From the NCBI RefSeq assembly GCF_007833215.1, contig NZ_CP042239.1:930001-994000 (forward strand): a stretch of 64,000 nt of DNA, in the 5' to 3' direction. This DNA comes from Sphingomonas suaedae. GTDB lineage: Bacteria; Pseudomonadota; Alphaproteobacteria; Sphingomonadales; Sphingomonadaceae. Shown piece by piece: positions 42,063-52,113 of this stretch (position 1 is the first letter of the stretch; the number at the start of each line of letters is the position of its first letter). The notes under the pieces are model-generated. The model saw nothing but the letters and a program-made list of their open reading frames with translations. It was not told the origin of the DNA and ran no database searches. The translations under genes were made by a program, and so were the position numbers.

Positions 42063-44663
42063 TCAGGGCTCCGCCGGGACCGCCTCGGCAAGCGCCCGCC
42101 GCAGATCGCCTTGCGTAAACGGCTTGGCCAGCCGCTGGACGCGCGCAGCCCCGTCGGCGGGCATTTCGCCATAGCCGGTGGCAAGGATGATCGGCAGGTC
42201 GGGTCGCACGGCACGCACCTGCGCGACGAGCTGGCTGCCAGTCATTCCCGGCATCGCCTGATCGGTGATGAGCAGCGCAATCTCGTCATGCACCTCCAGC
42301 CGGGCGAGCGCCGCGTGACCCGAGTCCGCCTCGAACACGGTGTGGCCAAGATCCGCGAGCAAGGCGGCGGTGTTGGTCAGGACCAGGGGATCGTCATCCA
42401 CCACCAGAATCGCCAGCGCTTGCCCGGCGACCTCGGCGTCTTCCTCGACCCGCGCCAGGGCGGGCGCGCTTCCCTCCGTCGCAAGCGGCAGCCAGATATG
42501 CGCGCGCGTCCCGATGCCGGGCGTGCTCTCGATCTCCAGCGCGCCGCCATTTTGCTGCGCGAAGCCATGGATCATCGACAGGCCCAGCCCCGTCCCCTTG
42601 CCCACCCCCTTGGTGGTGAAGAAGGGCTCGGTCGCACGTGCGAGCGTGTCGGGGTCCATTCCCTGCCCCTCGTCGCACACGCTCAACCGGACATAGGGTC
42701 CGGCCGCGAGATTGCCGCGCGCCTCCGGAATCGCGCGCTGTGCCGCGCTGATCCGAATGGTTCCGCCCTCTTGCATCGCGTCGCGCGCATTCACCACCAG
42801 ATTGAGCAGCGCCATTTCGAGCTGGTTGGTGTCCGCCGCCACTGCCGACAAATCGTCGGGAAAACGGGCTTCGATTCGCCAGGCCGGACCGATCGTCCGT
42901 TGCAACAGCCCCTGCATATCCGCGACCAGTGCAGCGACATCGACCCGCTCGGTCTTGAGTTGCTGCCGCCGCGCAAAAGCGAGCATCCGCTGGGTCAGCG
43001 CCGCGCCGCGCTCTGCTGCCTGCATCGAATTTTCGATCAGTCGCGAGATCTGCGGATCGTCGGGCACGCGCTTTTTCAGCAGGGTCAGACCGCTCATGAT
43101 CGCCATCAGCAGATTGTTGAAATCATGCGCCACGCCGCCCGTGAGCTGGCCGATCGCCTCGATCTTCTGGGACTGGAACAGCGCCTCGCGCGCAACTTCC
43201 AGTTCGCGCTGCGTCTCCTCGCGCTCAGTGACGTCGCGGGTGATCTTGGCAAAGCCGATCAACTGGCCGTCATCGTCACGGATCGCGTCGATCGCCACGC
43301 TCGCGCGGAACCGGCTCCCGTCCTTGCGCAACCGCCAGCCTTCTGCGGCGAAGCGCCCTTCGCGGCGTGCCGTTTCCAGCGCCCGTTCGGGATCGCCCCG
43401 CAGGCGCTCTTCATCCGGATAGAAAGTGGAGAAGTGGCGCCCCATAATCTCTTCGGGCGTATAGCCCTTGATCCGCTCCGCCCCCGCATTCCAGCTCGAC
43501 ACCACTCCGTCGGTGTCGAGCATGTAGATCGCATAGTCGGTAACGCCACGCACCAGCAGGCCGAACTGGGTCTGGCTCTGTTGCAGCGCAGCCGCGCGTT
43601 CGACCACGCGGCGTTCGAGTTCGGCATTAAGTTCCCGCAATTGCGCTGCCGTCCTGCGCAATTCTGCCTGGGCGGCGGTTCGCTCGACATGCGCCCAGCT
43701 TCGGTCGGTCACCTCCCGAATCAGGGTGACTTCCTCCGGCGTCCAGACATGCGGCTCGCGATGATGCGCCGCCATAAGGGCCTTGAGCCGCCCGTCCTTC
43801 ACCAGCGGAATGCAGACGGTGGCGCTGATCCCGATCGCCTGGAATGCCTCCGCCTCATGCGGGGCCAGCTCGGCAAGATTGTCGTCAATGATGAGCGGAC
43901 GGCCGGCGCGCAATTGCTGCACGGCCAATGCCCCGAAATCGGCAAGTTGATAATGGCCGACGATCGAGGGCGATCCTTCGCGCGCCCAGTCGCCACGGAT
44001 CGTGAAGCCGTCCTCATCGGCATCCATATCGGCATAGGCGCAGTTCGAAGCGCCCAGCTCGGCGGCCAGCATCCGGGTGGTGATCTCCAGAACTTCGGCC
44101 AGATCGGTACTTCGGGCGGTTTCGCGATCGAGCGTATCGAGAAAGCGCAGCCGCGCTTCGCTTTCGCTCAACGCGCGATTCGCCAGCACCGCCTCGGTCG
44201 TCTCGACGACCACCGCCAGCACGCCGGCGGGTGCACCTTCGCCATCGTAAACCGGCGAATAATCGAGATCGAGCCAGCAATCCTCGAACACGCCGGTGCG
44301 ATTCAGGCTCAGACGGTGGTTGCGATAGGCCAACGTCCCGCCAGCCAGCCCCACGCGCATCACATTGGCGTTGAAGTCAGCGACTTCCGGCCACGCCTCG
44401 AGCACCTTCATCCCCAGCAGCCCGGGATGCCTGTCCCCGGCAAACACCGAATAGCCGTCATTATAGATCAGGATGCCGTCTTCGCCCCACAACATCACGA
44501 TCGGCACGGGGCAATGGATCAGAAAGGCGACGATCGCCCGCAGGCTGGATGACCATGTTGCGACCGGGCCGACGCTGGTCGCGCCCCAATCGAACGTCGC
44601 GATCCGCCGTCCCATCTCTCCGCCATCGGCAAGAAAGGTGGGAACTTCCAAGCTAGTCGACAT
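42063..44663 (-). CDS. Hybrid sensor histidine kinase (PAS-GAF-PAS-kinase-REC)
   Basis: The cytoplasmic protein of 866 residues has, in order, a PAS-like domain, a GAF domain (about residues 180-335), a second PAS with PAC (about 360-490), a kinase core, and a C-terminal receiver domain (LAILVVDDDPLVL, with the acceptor Asp in LLITDQAMPG). The kinase core has the His box GGVAHDFNNLL and the ATP lid motifs NLVVNARDAM, DEGQGMD and GTGLGLSM. No membrane segment was seen. The input may be redox or light, but a flavin-binding Cys motif (NCRFLQ) is absent. The start at 44663 is preferred over a GTG at 44699. guaB lies just upstream on the same strand. Confidence 0.88.
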   Translation of the reverse strand: MSTSLEVPTFLADGGEMGRRIATFDWGATSVGPVATWSSSLRAIVAFLIHCPVPIVMLWGEDGILIYNDGYSVFAGDRHPGLLGMKVLEAWPEVADFNANVMRVGLAGGTLAYRNHRLSLNRTGVFEDCWLDLDYSPVYDGEGAPAGVLAVVVETTEAVLANRALSESEARLRFLDTLDRETARSTDLAEVLEITTRMLAAELGASNCAYADMDADEDGFTIRGDWAREGSPSIVGHYQLADFGALAVQQLRAGRPLIIDDNLAELAPHEAEAFQAIGISATVCIPLVKDGRLKALMAAHHREPHVWTPEEVTLIREVTDRSWAHVERTAAQAELRRTAAQLRELNAELERRVVERAAALQQSQTQFGLLVRGVTDYAIYMLDTDGVVSSWNAGAERIKGYTPEEIMGRHFSTFYPDEERLRGDPERALETARREGRFAAEGWRLRKDGSRFRASVAIDAIRDDDGQLIGFAKITRDVTEREETQRELEVAREALFQSQKIEAIGQLTGGVAHDFNNLLMAIMSGLTLLKKRVPDDPQISRLIENSMQAAERGAALTQRMLAFARRQQLKTERVDVAALVADMQGLLQRTIGPAWRIEARFPDDLSAVAADTNQLEMALLNLVVNARDAMQEGGTIRISAAQRAIPEARGNLAAGPYVRLSVCDEGQGMDPDTLARATEPFFTTKGVGKGTGLGLSMIHGFAQQNGGALEIESTPGIGTRAHIWLPLATEGSAPALARVEEDAEVAGQALAILVVDDDPLVLTNTAALLADLGHTVFEADSGHAALARLEVHDEIALLITDQAMPGMTGSQLVAQVRAVRPDLPIILATGYGEMPADGAARVQRLAKPFTQGDLRRALAEAVPAEP

Positions 44664-44753
44664 CGTGCGTTTCACCTGCCCCCGGCAATCCCAACGCACA
44701 AGCGTAACGATGGCTCCGGCGTCGCGCTATACCATTGGTTCGAAAGGAGACGT

Positions 44754-46298
<1,545 letters not shown>

Positions 46299-46391
46299 TC
46301 AGGACGTGGCGATCACTCCGTTCCGGAACGGTCCTTAATTGAAATGTCACGCCTGCCCGATAGCATGGCGTTCACGATCAAAGGAGGGGCT

Positions 46392-47627
46392 ATGTCACAC
46401 AGCGATAAGGATTTTCAGTCGGTTCCCGCGCATCTCACGATCGCCGCGGCGGAAGACGGCGCGACACAGGCAGCAGAGGATATCCGGCTGTTGGTGCGCG
46501 GCCAGGGCACCATCGGCTTCGCAATCGCCGAAAAGAGCGGTTTCACCGTATCGGTGCGTGATGGCGGCTGGGGAGCCCCCGAATTTCGCTGGGAGGTCGG
46601 CTTCGGAGGCGTCTCGCTGAGCGAGCATCGCGACGGTGAGTGGCATAATCTCGACCTCGTTGCGAAGCCGGGTGCCGGTCTCGACCCCGATCCCGAATGC
46701 CAATATTGGTTCAGCTTCGATGCGATCAACCGCGCGCTCCGCTACGGCAAGGGCGAGATGCGGCTGGGATGCGAACTCGCGCATCACCAACTGGCCAAGC
46801 CCGATTCCGGCAAGCCCGACCCCTATGGCTGGCTTGCCCAGGCGCAAAGCGTGGCGGTGAGCGCCGCCATCCGTCGCGACGTCGATCTGTGGCGCGATCC
46901 GGTGACGGTGGAGCCGCCGATGCTGGTGATCCCGCACGACCAGATCACGATGGAGGATATCGCATATGGCAAGGTGACGGTTCCCGCGAACCTCACCCCG
47001 ACCTGTCAGATCCTCTACGACAATGTCGCGGGCGAGAATTTCCGCCTCGACACACCCGATTTTCCGCACTTTGCCCAGGCGATCAAGGAAAGCATCGCCG
47101 ATCCCGACGGCTGGTGCCACAAGACGCTGGCCAAAAAGGCCGACGAGTTCGGCGCGCCCGACCCCGACAAGACCTATTTGCGGATCACGCTGGGCCAGAA
47201 CCAGGGCGATTCACCCGGCGTTCCCTTCGTCATGGAGATCTGGCCGGTCGGTCATTATTCCCCGATCCACGACCATGGCGGCGCCGATGCGGTCATCAAG
47301 GTGTTTCATGGCGAGATCACGGTCGATCTCTATCCGATGCTGTCGAACCATCATCGCACGCCGTTCGCGACCGCAACCTTCGCAAAGGGCGACGTGACAT
47401 GGATATCGCCCCGTCTCAACCAGGTTCACCAGCTGGTCAATCGCGGCACGGAGGAGCCGTGCATCACGATCCAATGCTATATGTACGCGGAAACGAACAC
47501 GACGCACTGGCCCTATTTCGACTATCTCGAAGACAATGAGATCGGCCTGTTCGCGCCCAATTCGGACGCCGACTTCCTGGAGTTCAAGGCACTGATGAAG
47601 GCCGAATGGGAGAAGCGACACCCGTAA
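46392..47627 (+). CDS. Cupin protein with cysteine-dioxygenase-like C-terminal domain and unknown N-terminal domain
   Basis: The C-terminal part (about residues 265-400) resembles cysteine dioxygenase. GHYSPIHDHGGAD carries the first two iron ligands in HxH spacing, and NQVHQLVNRGTEEPCITIQCY supplies the third His and the family SHTEPAVSL-like segment. The Cys of the Cys-Tyr cofactor is missing, as in most bacterial forms. The first 250 residues show no motif that I can name. AGGAGGGG 3 to 5 bases before the ATG at 46392 decides the start among several in-frame ATGs. The product is 411 residues, twice a normal CDO. The substrate may be a thiol, but this is inference. Confidence 0.68.
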   Translation: MSHSDKDFQSVPAHLTIAAAEDGATQAAEDIRLLVRGQGTIGFAIAEKSGFTVSVRDGGWGAPEFRWEVGFGGVSLSEHRDGEWHNLDLVAKPGAGLDPDPECQYWFSFDAINRALRYGKGEMRLGCELAHHQLAKPDSGKPDPYGWLAQAQSVAVSAAIRRDVDLWRDPVTVEPPMLVIPHDQITMEDIAYGKVTVPANLTPTCQILYDNVAGENFRLDTPDFPHFAQAIKESIADPDGWCHKTLAKKADEFGAPDPDKTYLRITLGQNQGDSPGVPFVMEIWPVGHYSPIHDHGGADAVIKVFHGEITVDLYPMLSNHHRTPFATATFAKGDVTWISPRLNQVHQLVNRGTEEPCITIQCYMYAETNTTHWPYFDYLEDNEIGLFAPNSDADFLEFKALMKAEWEKRHP

Positions 47628-47652
47628 AGCCGGCGGTGCGGGCGGGCCGCCA

Positions 47653-47778
47653 GAGTCGCTTTCAGCAGAGCTGAATCGGCACCGGCCCGCTCCCCCACCC
47701 GGCCACCCAGCGACAGTGTGTTCTATGGGTGGCCGGGTGGGGGAGCGGGCCGGTGCCGCCTAACTGCAAACGTCTCTA
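47653..47778. repeat. Dispersed palindromic repeat, copy 3
   Basis: The arms are CACCGGCCCGCTCCCCCACC and GGTGGGGGAGCGGGCCGGTG around a loop with GTGTGTTCTATG. The left end has TTTCAGCAGAGCTGAA and the right end CCGCCTAACTG, so the copy is inverted relative to copies 1 and 2. The right end touches the stop codon of the CitE-like gene. It is the most regular copy of the four. Confidence 0.87.
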
Positions 47779-48597
47779 ACGGCCCGCCCGCGCTAGCAAT
47801 GCCTTGGCCTGATCGATGTGCATCTCTTCGATCATCGCGTCCTTGTAACGTTCGGCGCCGCCGGTGAACGCGGCGACCAGCGCCCTCGCCTCCTCAAGTT
47901 CGGACTCGGTCGGATCGAACGCCGCGCGGGCGATGTCGATCTGGTTGGGGTGGATCAGGCTCTTGCCGTCGAAACCGAGCAGGCGGCCCTCGGCGCACTC
48001 CGCCGCCAGCCCCTCGGGATCGTCGAGGCGGTTGAACACGCCGTCGAGCACCCAGATTTCCCGTCCGCGCGCGGCCAGGACCACCAGTTGCAGCGCCAGC
48101 GCCATCTGCGCGCGGCCAGCGGTGGGGGGCAGTTTCAGCGATGCGGCGAGATCATTGGTCCCGACGATCAGGCCGGCCATCTCGACACCCCAACCGGTGG
48201 TGCTGGCAATCGGTCCGACATTCATCACCCCCGCCGCGGTCTCGATCATCGCCAGCACCGGGCGGTCGGCATAGGCGGCGGCGTAGGTGACCGTCTCCGA
48301 CTTCTCGACCTTGGGCACGATCACATGCGTTGCAGCGGATTTCTTGACCGCCTTCAGATCCGCCTTCCAATGATCGCTGTGTTCGGAATTGACGCGTACG
48401 CCGAACGGGCGATCGCCGAACCCCTCCACCCGCCTCACCGCCTCCCGCGCGGCTTCCTTGTCCTCCGCCTTCACCGCGTCCTCGAGGTCGAGGATCACCA
48501 TGTCAGCCTTCAACCCTTTCGCCTTTTCGATGGCGCGGGCATTGGATGCGGGCAGGAACAGCGCAGTGCGCGGCGGGGCGTAAATCGCTTTGCTCAT
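47776..48597 (-). CDS. HpcH/HpaI aldolase/citrate lyase (CitE-like) family protein
   Basis: The 273-residue TIM-barrel protein starts with RTALFLPASNARAIEKAKGLKADMVILDLEDAV, which is the CitE signature, and continues with VIVPKVEKSETV and the metal-binding AMIETAAGV plus GTNDLAA. Free-standing CitE-like enzymes split or join CoA thioesters such as malyl-CoA or citramalyl-CoA. No citD/citF partner genes are near, so citrate lyase itself is excluded. The gene is bracketed by two copies of the palindromic repeat, which lie in opposite orientations. Confidence 0.88.
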   Translation of the reverse strand: MSKAIYAPPRTALFLPASNARAIEKAKGLKADMVILDLEDAVKAEDKEAAREAVRRVEGFGDRPFGVRVNSEHSDHWKADLKAVKKSAATHVIVPKVEKSETVTYAAAYADRPVLAMIETAAGVMNVGPIASTTGWGVEMAGLIVGTNDLAASLKLPPTAGRAQMALALQLVVLAARGREIWVLDGVFNRLDDPEGLAAECAEGRLLGFDGKSLIHPNQIDIARAAFDPTESELEEARALVAAFTGGAERYKDAMIEEMHIDQAKALLARAGR

Positions 48598-48633
48598 GCC
48601 GCCTCTATGCTAGGATCGGCGCGTTGTGGAAAG

Positions 48634-48741
48634 CGGCGCCAGCCCGCTCTCCTACCCGGCCACCCAACGCCAGTATCCTATGGGTGGTCGGGTGGGGGAG
48701 CGGGCTGGCACCGAATCGGATCAAGCCATGCTTGATCCGAC
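48634..48741. repeat. Dispersed palindromic repeat, copy 4, with extra hairpin
   Basis: The arms GCCAGCCCGCTCTCCTACCC and GGTGGGGGAGCGGGCTGGC surround the loop AACGCCAGTATCCTATG. The right end carries a different small hairpin from the other copies, CGGATCAAGC/GCTTGATCCG around CAT (48717-48739). Orientation equals that of copies 1 and 2. It occupies the divergent promoter region between the CitE-like gene and qmcA. Confidence 0.85.
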
Positions 48742-48760
48742 AAACAAACGGGGACGACCG

Positions 48761-49753
48761 ATGGAACTGACGATAGGTGCCTTTTTCATCCTGATGCTGC
48801 TGGTGCTGATGTACCTGTTCGCCAGCATCAAGATCGTCCGCCAGGGCTATCATTACACGATCGAGCATTTCGGCCGCTTCACCACCGTGGCGACCCCGGG
48901 TTTCAATCTCTACCCGGCCTTTTTCTACCGCGTCGGACGCCGCGTGAACATGATGGAGCAGGTGATCGACATTCCGGGGCAGGAGATCATCACCAAGGAC
49001 AATGCGATGATCTCCACCGACGGCGTCGTGTTCTTCCAGGTGCTCGACGCTGCCAAGGCCGCCTATGAAGTATCGGACCTCTATGTCGCGCTGCTCCAGC
49101 TCACCACCACCAATCTGCGCACGGTGATGGGGTCGATGGACCTCGACGAGACGCTGTCAAAGCGCGACGAGATCAATGCGCGGCTGCTCTCGGTGGTCGA
49201 TCACGCGACGACGCCCTGGGGGGTCAAGATCACCCGCGTCGAGATCAAGGACATCCGTCCGCCCGCCGATATCGTCAACGCGATGGGCCGCCAGATGAAG
49301 GCCGAGCGCGAGAAGCGCGCCAATATCCTTGAAGCCGAAGGCGCACGTGCGTCGGAGATTCTGCGCGCCGAGGGCCAGAAACAGGCCCGTATCCTTGAGG
49401 CGGAGGGCCGCAAGGAATCCGCTTTCCGCGATTCCGAAGCGCGCGAGCGTGCGGCCGAAGCCGAGGCCAAGGCGACTCAAGTCGTGTCACAGGCGATCGA
49501 GAGCGGCGGCACCCAGTCGCTCAACTACTTCATCGCGCAGAAATATGTCGAGGCGATCGGCAAGTTCGCGACCAGCCCCAACGCCAAGACCATCCTGTTC
49601 CCGGTCGAGGCGACGCAGTTGATCGGTTCGCTGGGCGGGATCGGTGAGCTGGCAAAGGAGGCGTTCGGCAAGGCCGATGCGCCGTCCGCCCCTACCCCGC
49701 CAGCGCCGCCGTCGCGGTTGCGTCAGTCGCCCTTCGTCGATCCGGAGGCGTGA
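48761..49753 (+). CDS. qmcA: SPFH/stomatin-family membrane protein QmcA
   Basis: The 330-residue protein has one N-terminal membrane helix ([18 protein letters not shown]), an SPFH/band-7 domain ([38 protein letters not shown]), a long coiled coil of alternating Ala, Glu and Arg, and a Pro-rich end. Such proteins form large membrane rings and interact with FtsH. The partner NfeD gene follows with a 1-base overlap, the classical pair. The start at 48761 is chosen because the open frame upstream reads through the palindromic repeat. Confidence 0.92.
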   Translation: MELTIGAFFILMLLVLMYLFASIKIVRQGYHYTIEHFGRFTTVATPGFNLYPAFFYRVGRRVNMMEQVIDIPGQEIITKDNAMISTDGVVFFQVLDAAKAAYEVSDLYVALLQLTTTNLRTVMGSMDLDETLSKRDEINARLLSVVDHATTPWGVKITRVEIKDIRPPADIVNAMGRQMKAEREKRANILEAEGARASEILRAEGQKQARILEAEGRKESAFRDSEARERAAEAEAKATQVVSQAIESGGTQSLNYFIAQKYVEAIGKFATSPNAKTILFPVEATQLIGSLGGIGELAKEAFGKADAPSAPTPPAPPSRLRQSPFVDPEA

Positions 49754-50223
49754 TGGACTGGTTGTCCGAACAGGCCGGCTTCGTCTGGCTGATCGTCGCC
49801 GCGCTGTTCGCAATCTGCGAACTGCTGATCCCGGGCGTCTATCTGACCTTCCTCGCACTCGGCGCGGCGGCGACCGGCGTGCTGGCACTGATCTTTCCGG
49901 AACTTGGCGCGATCGGCCAGTTCATCAGCTTCGCCGCCTGGTCGACCGTCGCGGTGCTGATCGGCAAGCGCTGGTACGGCGCCAACCCGGTGCCGAGCAG
50001 CGACCCCGACCTCAACAATCGCGCCGCCCGGATGATCGGCCAGAGCGTGACGGTGGTCGATGCGATCAGCGGCGGCACCGGCCGCGTGCGCGTCGGCGAC
50101 GGGGAATGGCCCGCCGAGGGGCCGGATCTGGCCCCCGGCGAAAAAGCACGGATCGTCGCGGTGCGCGGGGGCGTGGTGGTCGTCGATGCCATCAGGACGA
50201 TCGCAGAAACCCCCAGCGCATGA
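49753..50223 (+). CDS. NfeD-like membrane protein, QmcA partner
   Basis: The 156-residue product has three membrane helices (WLIVAALFAICELLIPGVYLTFLALGAAATGVLALIF and the next segment) and a C-terminal OB-fold domain (ARMIGQSVTVVDAISGGTGRVRVGDGEWP) typical of short NfeD proteins. NfeD stabilises or recruits the SPFH ring. Its start overlaps the qmcA stop, and its stop overlaps the next start (ATGA), so three genes are translationally coupled. Confidence 0.9.
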   Translation: MDWLSEQAGFVWLIVAALFAICELLIPGVYLTFLALGAAATGVLALIFPELGAIGQFISFAAWSTVAVLIGKRWYGANPVPSSDPDLNNRAARMIGQSVTVVDAISGGTGRVRVGDGEWPAEGPDLAPGEKARIVAVRGGVVVVDAIRTIAETPSA

Positions 50224-50717
50224 AGACACGTAATTCGATCGCCGCGCTCGCCTTGGCGATGACCGCCTGCTCCACCGCCCCCGAACCGGACAATGGTGCG
50301 CAGGATGTGCCCGCGCCCGTGGCAACGGCGGTCGTCGCCGACCCCACACCCACGCCGAGCGCAACGCCCGCTCCCGCAGATGCCACTCTCGCCGTCGCAG
50401 TCGGAAAGCGCGCCAAATGCGCGATCTCGCACGGCGGGTATGACGATGACGGCAACCCGACCAAGGGTGATTCCTATGAAGGGCCGTGCCTGTTCAGATC
50501 GGAAAAGGGCGGCCATTTCACCGTCTCGCGCGAAGGCGACCAGCCCTTCTGGACGGGCGAAGACCCGGTCACCACGGTCAGCGTCGGGGTGAGCGGCGAA
50601 AACGCGCAGGTGACCGGCATGACCAAAGACGGCATGGCGCGCTGGGGCTATGCCACGCGTCTCGATAGCGACCGCGCCTGCTGGTCGGGCGACGCATTTA
50701 CCGTCTGCGCATGGTGA
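50220..50717 (+). CDS. Small lipoprotein of unknown function
   Basis: The 165-residue product has a lipobox (AMTAC, Cys17), a Pro/Thr/Ala linker and a compact domain with several Cys, Gly and Trp residues (KCAISHGGYDDDGN, GPCLFRS, WSGDAFTVCAW). The domain may hold disulfides. No family is recognised. It is coupled to nfeD by an ATGA overlap and is the last gene of that operon. Confidence 0.65.
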   Translation: MKTRNSIAALALAMTACSTAPEPDNGAQDVPAPVATAVVADPTPTPSATPAPADATLAVAVGKRAKCAISHGGYDDDGNPTKGDSYEGPCLFRSEKGGHFTVSREGDQPFWTGEDPVTTVSVGVSGENAQVTGMTKDGMARWGYATRLDSDRACWSGDAFTVCAW

Positions 50718-50808
50718 ACCGACGCGGGTGACCGCCCGGCCAGCCCCGCGCCGGATTTCGCCCCGCCGTCGTGCCCCCTCGACCTGCCGCACCCCCGTCA
50801 CATTCGGC

Positions 50809-50843
50809 TTGAACCGCGTTCTCAAAAAGAACATATGGCGAAC
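50809..50843 (+). promoter_or_regulatory. Promoter with LexA (SOS) box before the radical-SAM/UdgX operon
   Basis: TTGAAC (50809-50814) and CATATG (50832-50837), 17 bases apart, make a plausible promoter. GAACATATGGCGAAC at 50829-50843 is the exact GAAC-N7-GAAC (reverse GTTC-N7-GTTC) box of alphaproteobacterial LexA and covers the -10 element. Transcription would begin at or next to the start codon at 50845, so the message may be leaderless; no good ribosome site is visible. A second GTTC-N7-GAAC palindrome overlaps it. Confidence 0.7.
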
Positions 50844-50844
50844 A

Positions 50845-52098
50845 ATGGCAAAGCTTAGTCGCCTCGAAAAACTGGAGATTCTCGCCGACGCCGCCAAATA
50901 TGACGCGTCGTGCGCGTCGAGCGGTGCCCAGAAGCGCAATTCGCGAGACGGGGCGAAGGGCGGCATCGGATCGACCACCGCGATCGGCATCTGTCACAGC
51001 TATGCGCCCGACGGGCGCTGCATCTCGCTGCTCAAGATCCTGATGACGAATATGTGCATGTTCGAATGCACCTATTGCATCAACCGCTCGTCCTCGAACG
51101 TCCGCCGCGCCGCCTTCACCGTGGACGAGGTGGTCGACCTCACCCTCGATTTCTACAAGCGCAACTATATCGAGGGGCTGTTCCTGTCCTCCGGCATTAT
51201 CCGCAGCCCCGATTATACGATGGAACAGATCGTCGAGGTGGCGCGCCGCCTGCGTGAGGACCATGATTTCCGGGGCTATATCCATCTCAAGACCATCCCG
51301 GAGGGCGATCCGGATCTGATCGCGCAGGCGGGGCGCTATGCCGACCGCCTGTCGATCAATATCGAGATGCCGAGCGACAGCGGGATCCGCGCCCTCGCCC
51401 CCGAAAAGGACGGTGCCCGCATCCGCCGGACGATGCACGATCTCGGCATCCGCATCGGCGATGCCAAGGCGGAGCGCAAAACTTCGCGCAGGGCCCCGAT
51501 CTTCGCGCCGGCCGGGCAAAGCACGCAGATGATCGTCGGGGCCGATGACAGCACCGACGCGACGGTGCTCCAGACGAGCGCGCAGCTCTACAGCAGCTAT
51601 GGGTTGCGCCGCGTCTATTACTCCGCCTTCTCGCCAATTCCGGATGCCAGCCGTACCCTGCCCGCCCAGCCCCCGCCGCTGATGCGCGAGCATCGGCTGT
51701 ACCAGTCTGACTGGCTGCTGCGCTTCTACGGCTTTTCGGTTGGCGAGATTGCCGCGACGATGCAGGACGGGCGGCTGGCGCTCGACATGGACCCCAAGCT
51801 CGCCTGCGCGATGCAGCGGCGCGAGCTGTTCCCGGTGGACGTCAATCGCGCGCCGCGCGAAAGCCTGTTGCGCGTGCCGGGGCTTGGTGCGCGGGTGGTC
51901 GATCGGCTGATCGCGGCGCGGCGGCATCAGCGCCTGGCGCTCGCCGATGTCGGGCGGCTGTGCCAGTCGCTGCGCAAGATCCGCCCATTCATCGTCGCTG
52001 CGGACTGGCGCCCGACCGCGCTGCTTGACCGGGCCGATCTCAAGCAGCGCATCGTCCCCGTCCCGCCGCCCACGCAATTGTCGCTGTTCGCAAGCTGA
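50845..52098 (+). CDS. Radical-SAM protein with HhH motif, linked to UdgX (putative DNA modification/repair)
   Basis: The 417-residue protein has the radical-SAM cluster motif CMFECTYC (Cys71, Cys75, Cys78), preceded by a Cys/His-rich N-terminus. Near residues 331-375 a helix-hairpin-helix segment (VNRAPRESLLRVPGLGARVV) would bind DNA. The architecture matches the family annotated as putative DNA modification/repair radical SAM protein, which is nearly always next to a UDG-like gene. The reaction has not been shown. UdgX follows after 15 bases on the same strand. The ATG at 50845 fits the family N-terminus MAKLSRLEKLEIL. Confidence 0.9.
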   Translation: MAKLSRLEKLEILADAAKYDASCASSGAQKRNSRDGAKGGIGSTTAIGICHSYAPDGRCISLLKILMTNMCMFECTYCINRSSSNVRRAAFTVDEVVDLTLDFYKRNYIEGLFLSSGIIRSPDYTMEQIVEVARRLREDHDFRGYIHLKTIPEGDPDLIAQAGRYADRLSINIEMPSDSGIRALAPEKDGARIRRTMHDLGIRIGDAKAERKTSRRAPIFAPAGQSTQMIVGADDSTDATVLQTSAQLYSSYGLRRVYYSAFSPIPDASRTLPAQPPPLMREHRLYQSDWLLRFYGFSVGEIAATMQDGRLALDMDPKLACAMQRRELFPVDVNRAPRESLLRVPGLGARVVDRLIAARRHQRLALADVGRLCQSLRKIRPFIVAADWRPTALLDRADLKQRIVPVPPPTQLSLFAS

Positions 52099-52113
52099 AG
52101 CGGGGCGGCATCG

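Noticed and set aside
41979..44552. An 857-codon open frame on the plus strand, opposite the hybrid histidine kinase
   Set aside because: The kinase on the other strand has all expected motifs. The antisense product is Arg/His-rich without any domain.
47776..48597. Citrate lyase beta subunit (citE proper)
   Set aside because: There are no citC, citD, citF or citG genes near it; the protein is a free-standing CitE-like enzyme.
50817..50832. GTTC-N7-GAAC palindrome as the main LexA site
   Set aside because: Alphaproteobacterial LexA prefers direct GTTC-N7-GTTC repeats. The overlapping GAAC-N7-GAAC at 50829 is the better match, so the palindrome is only noted.
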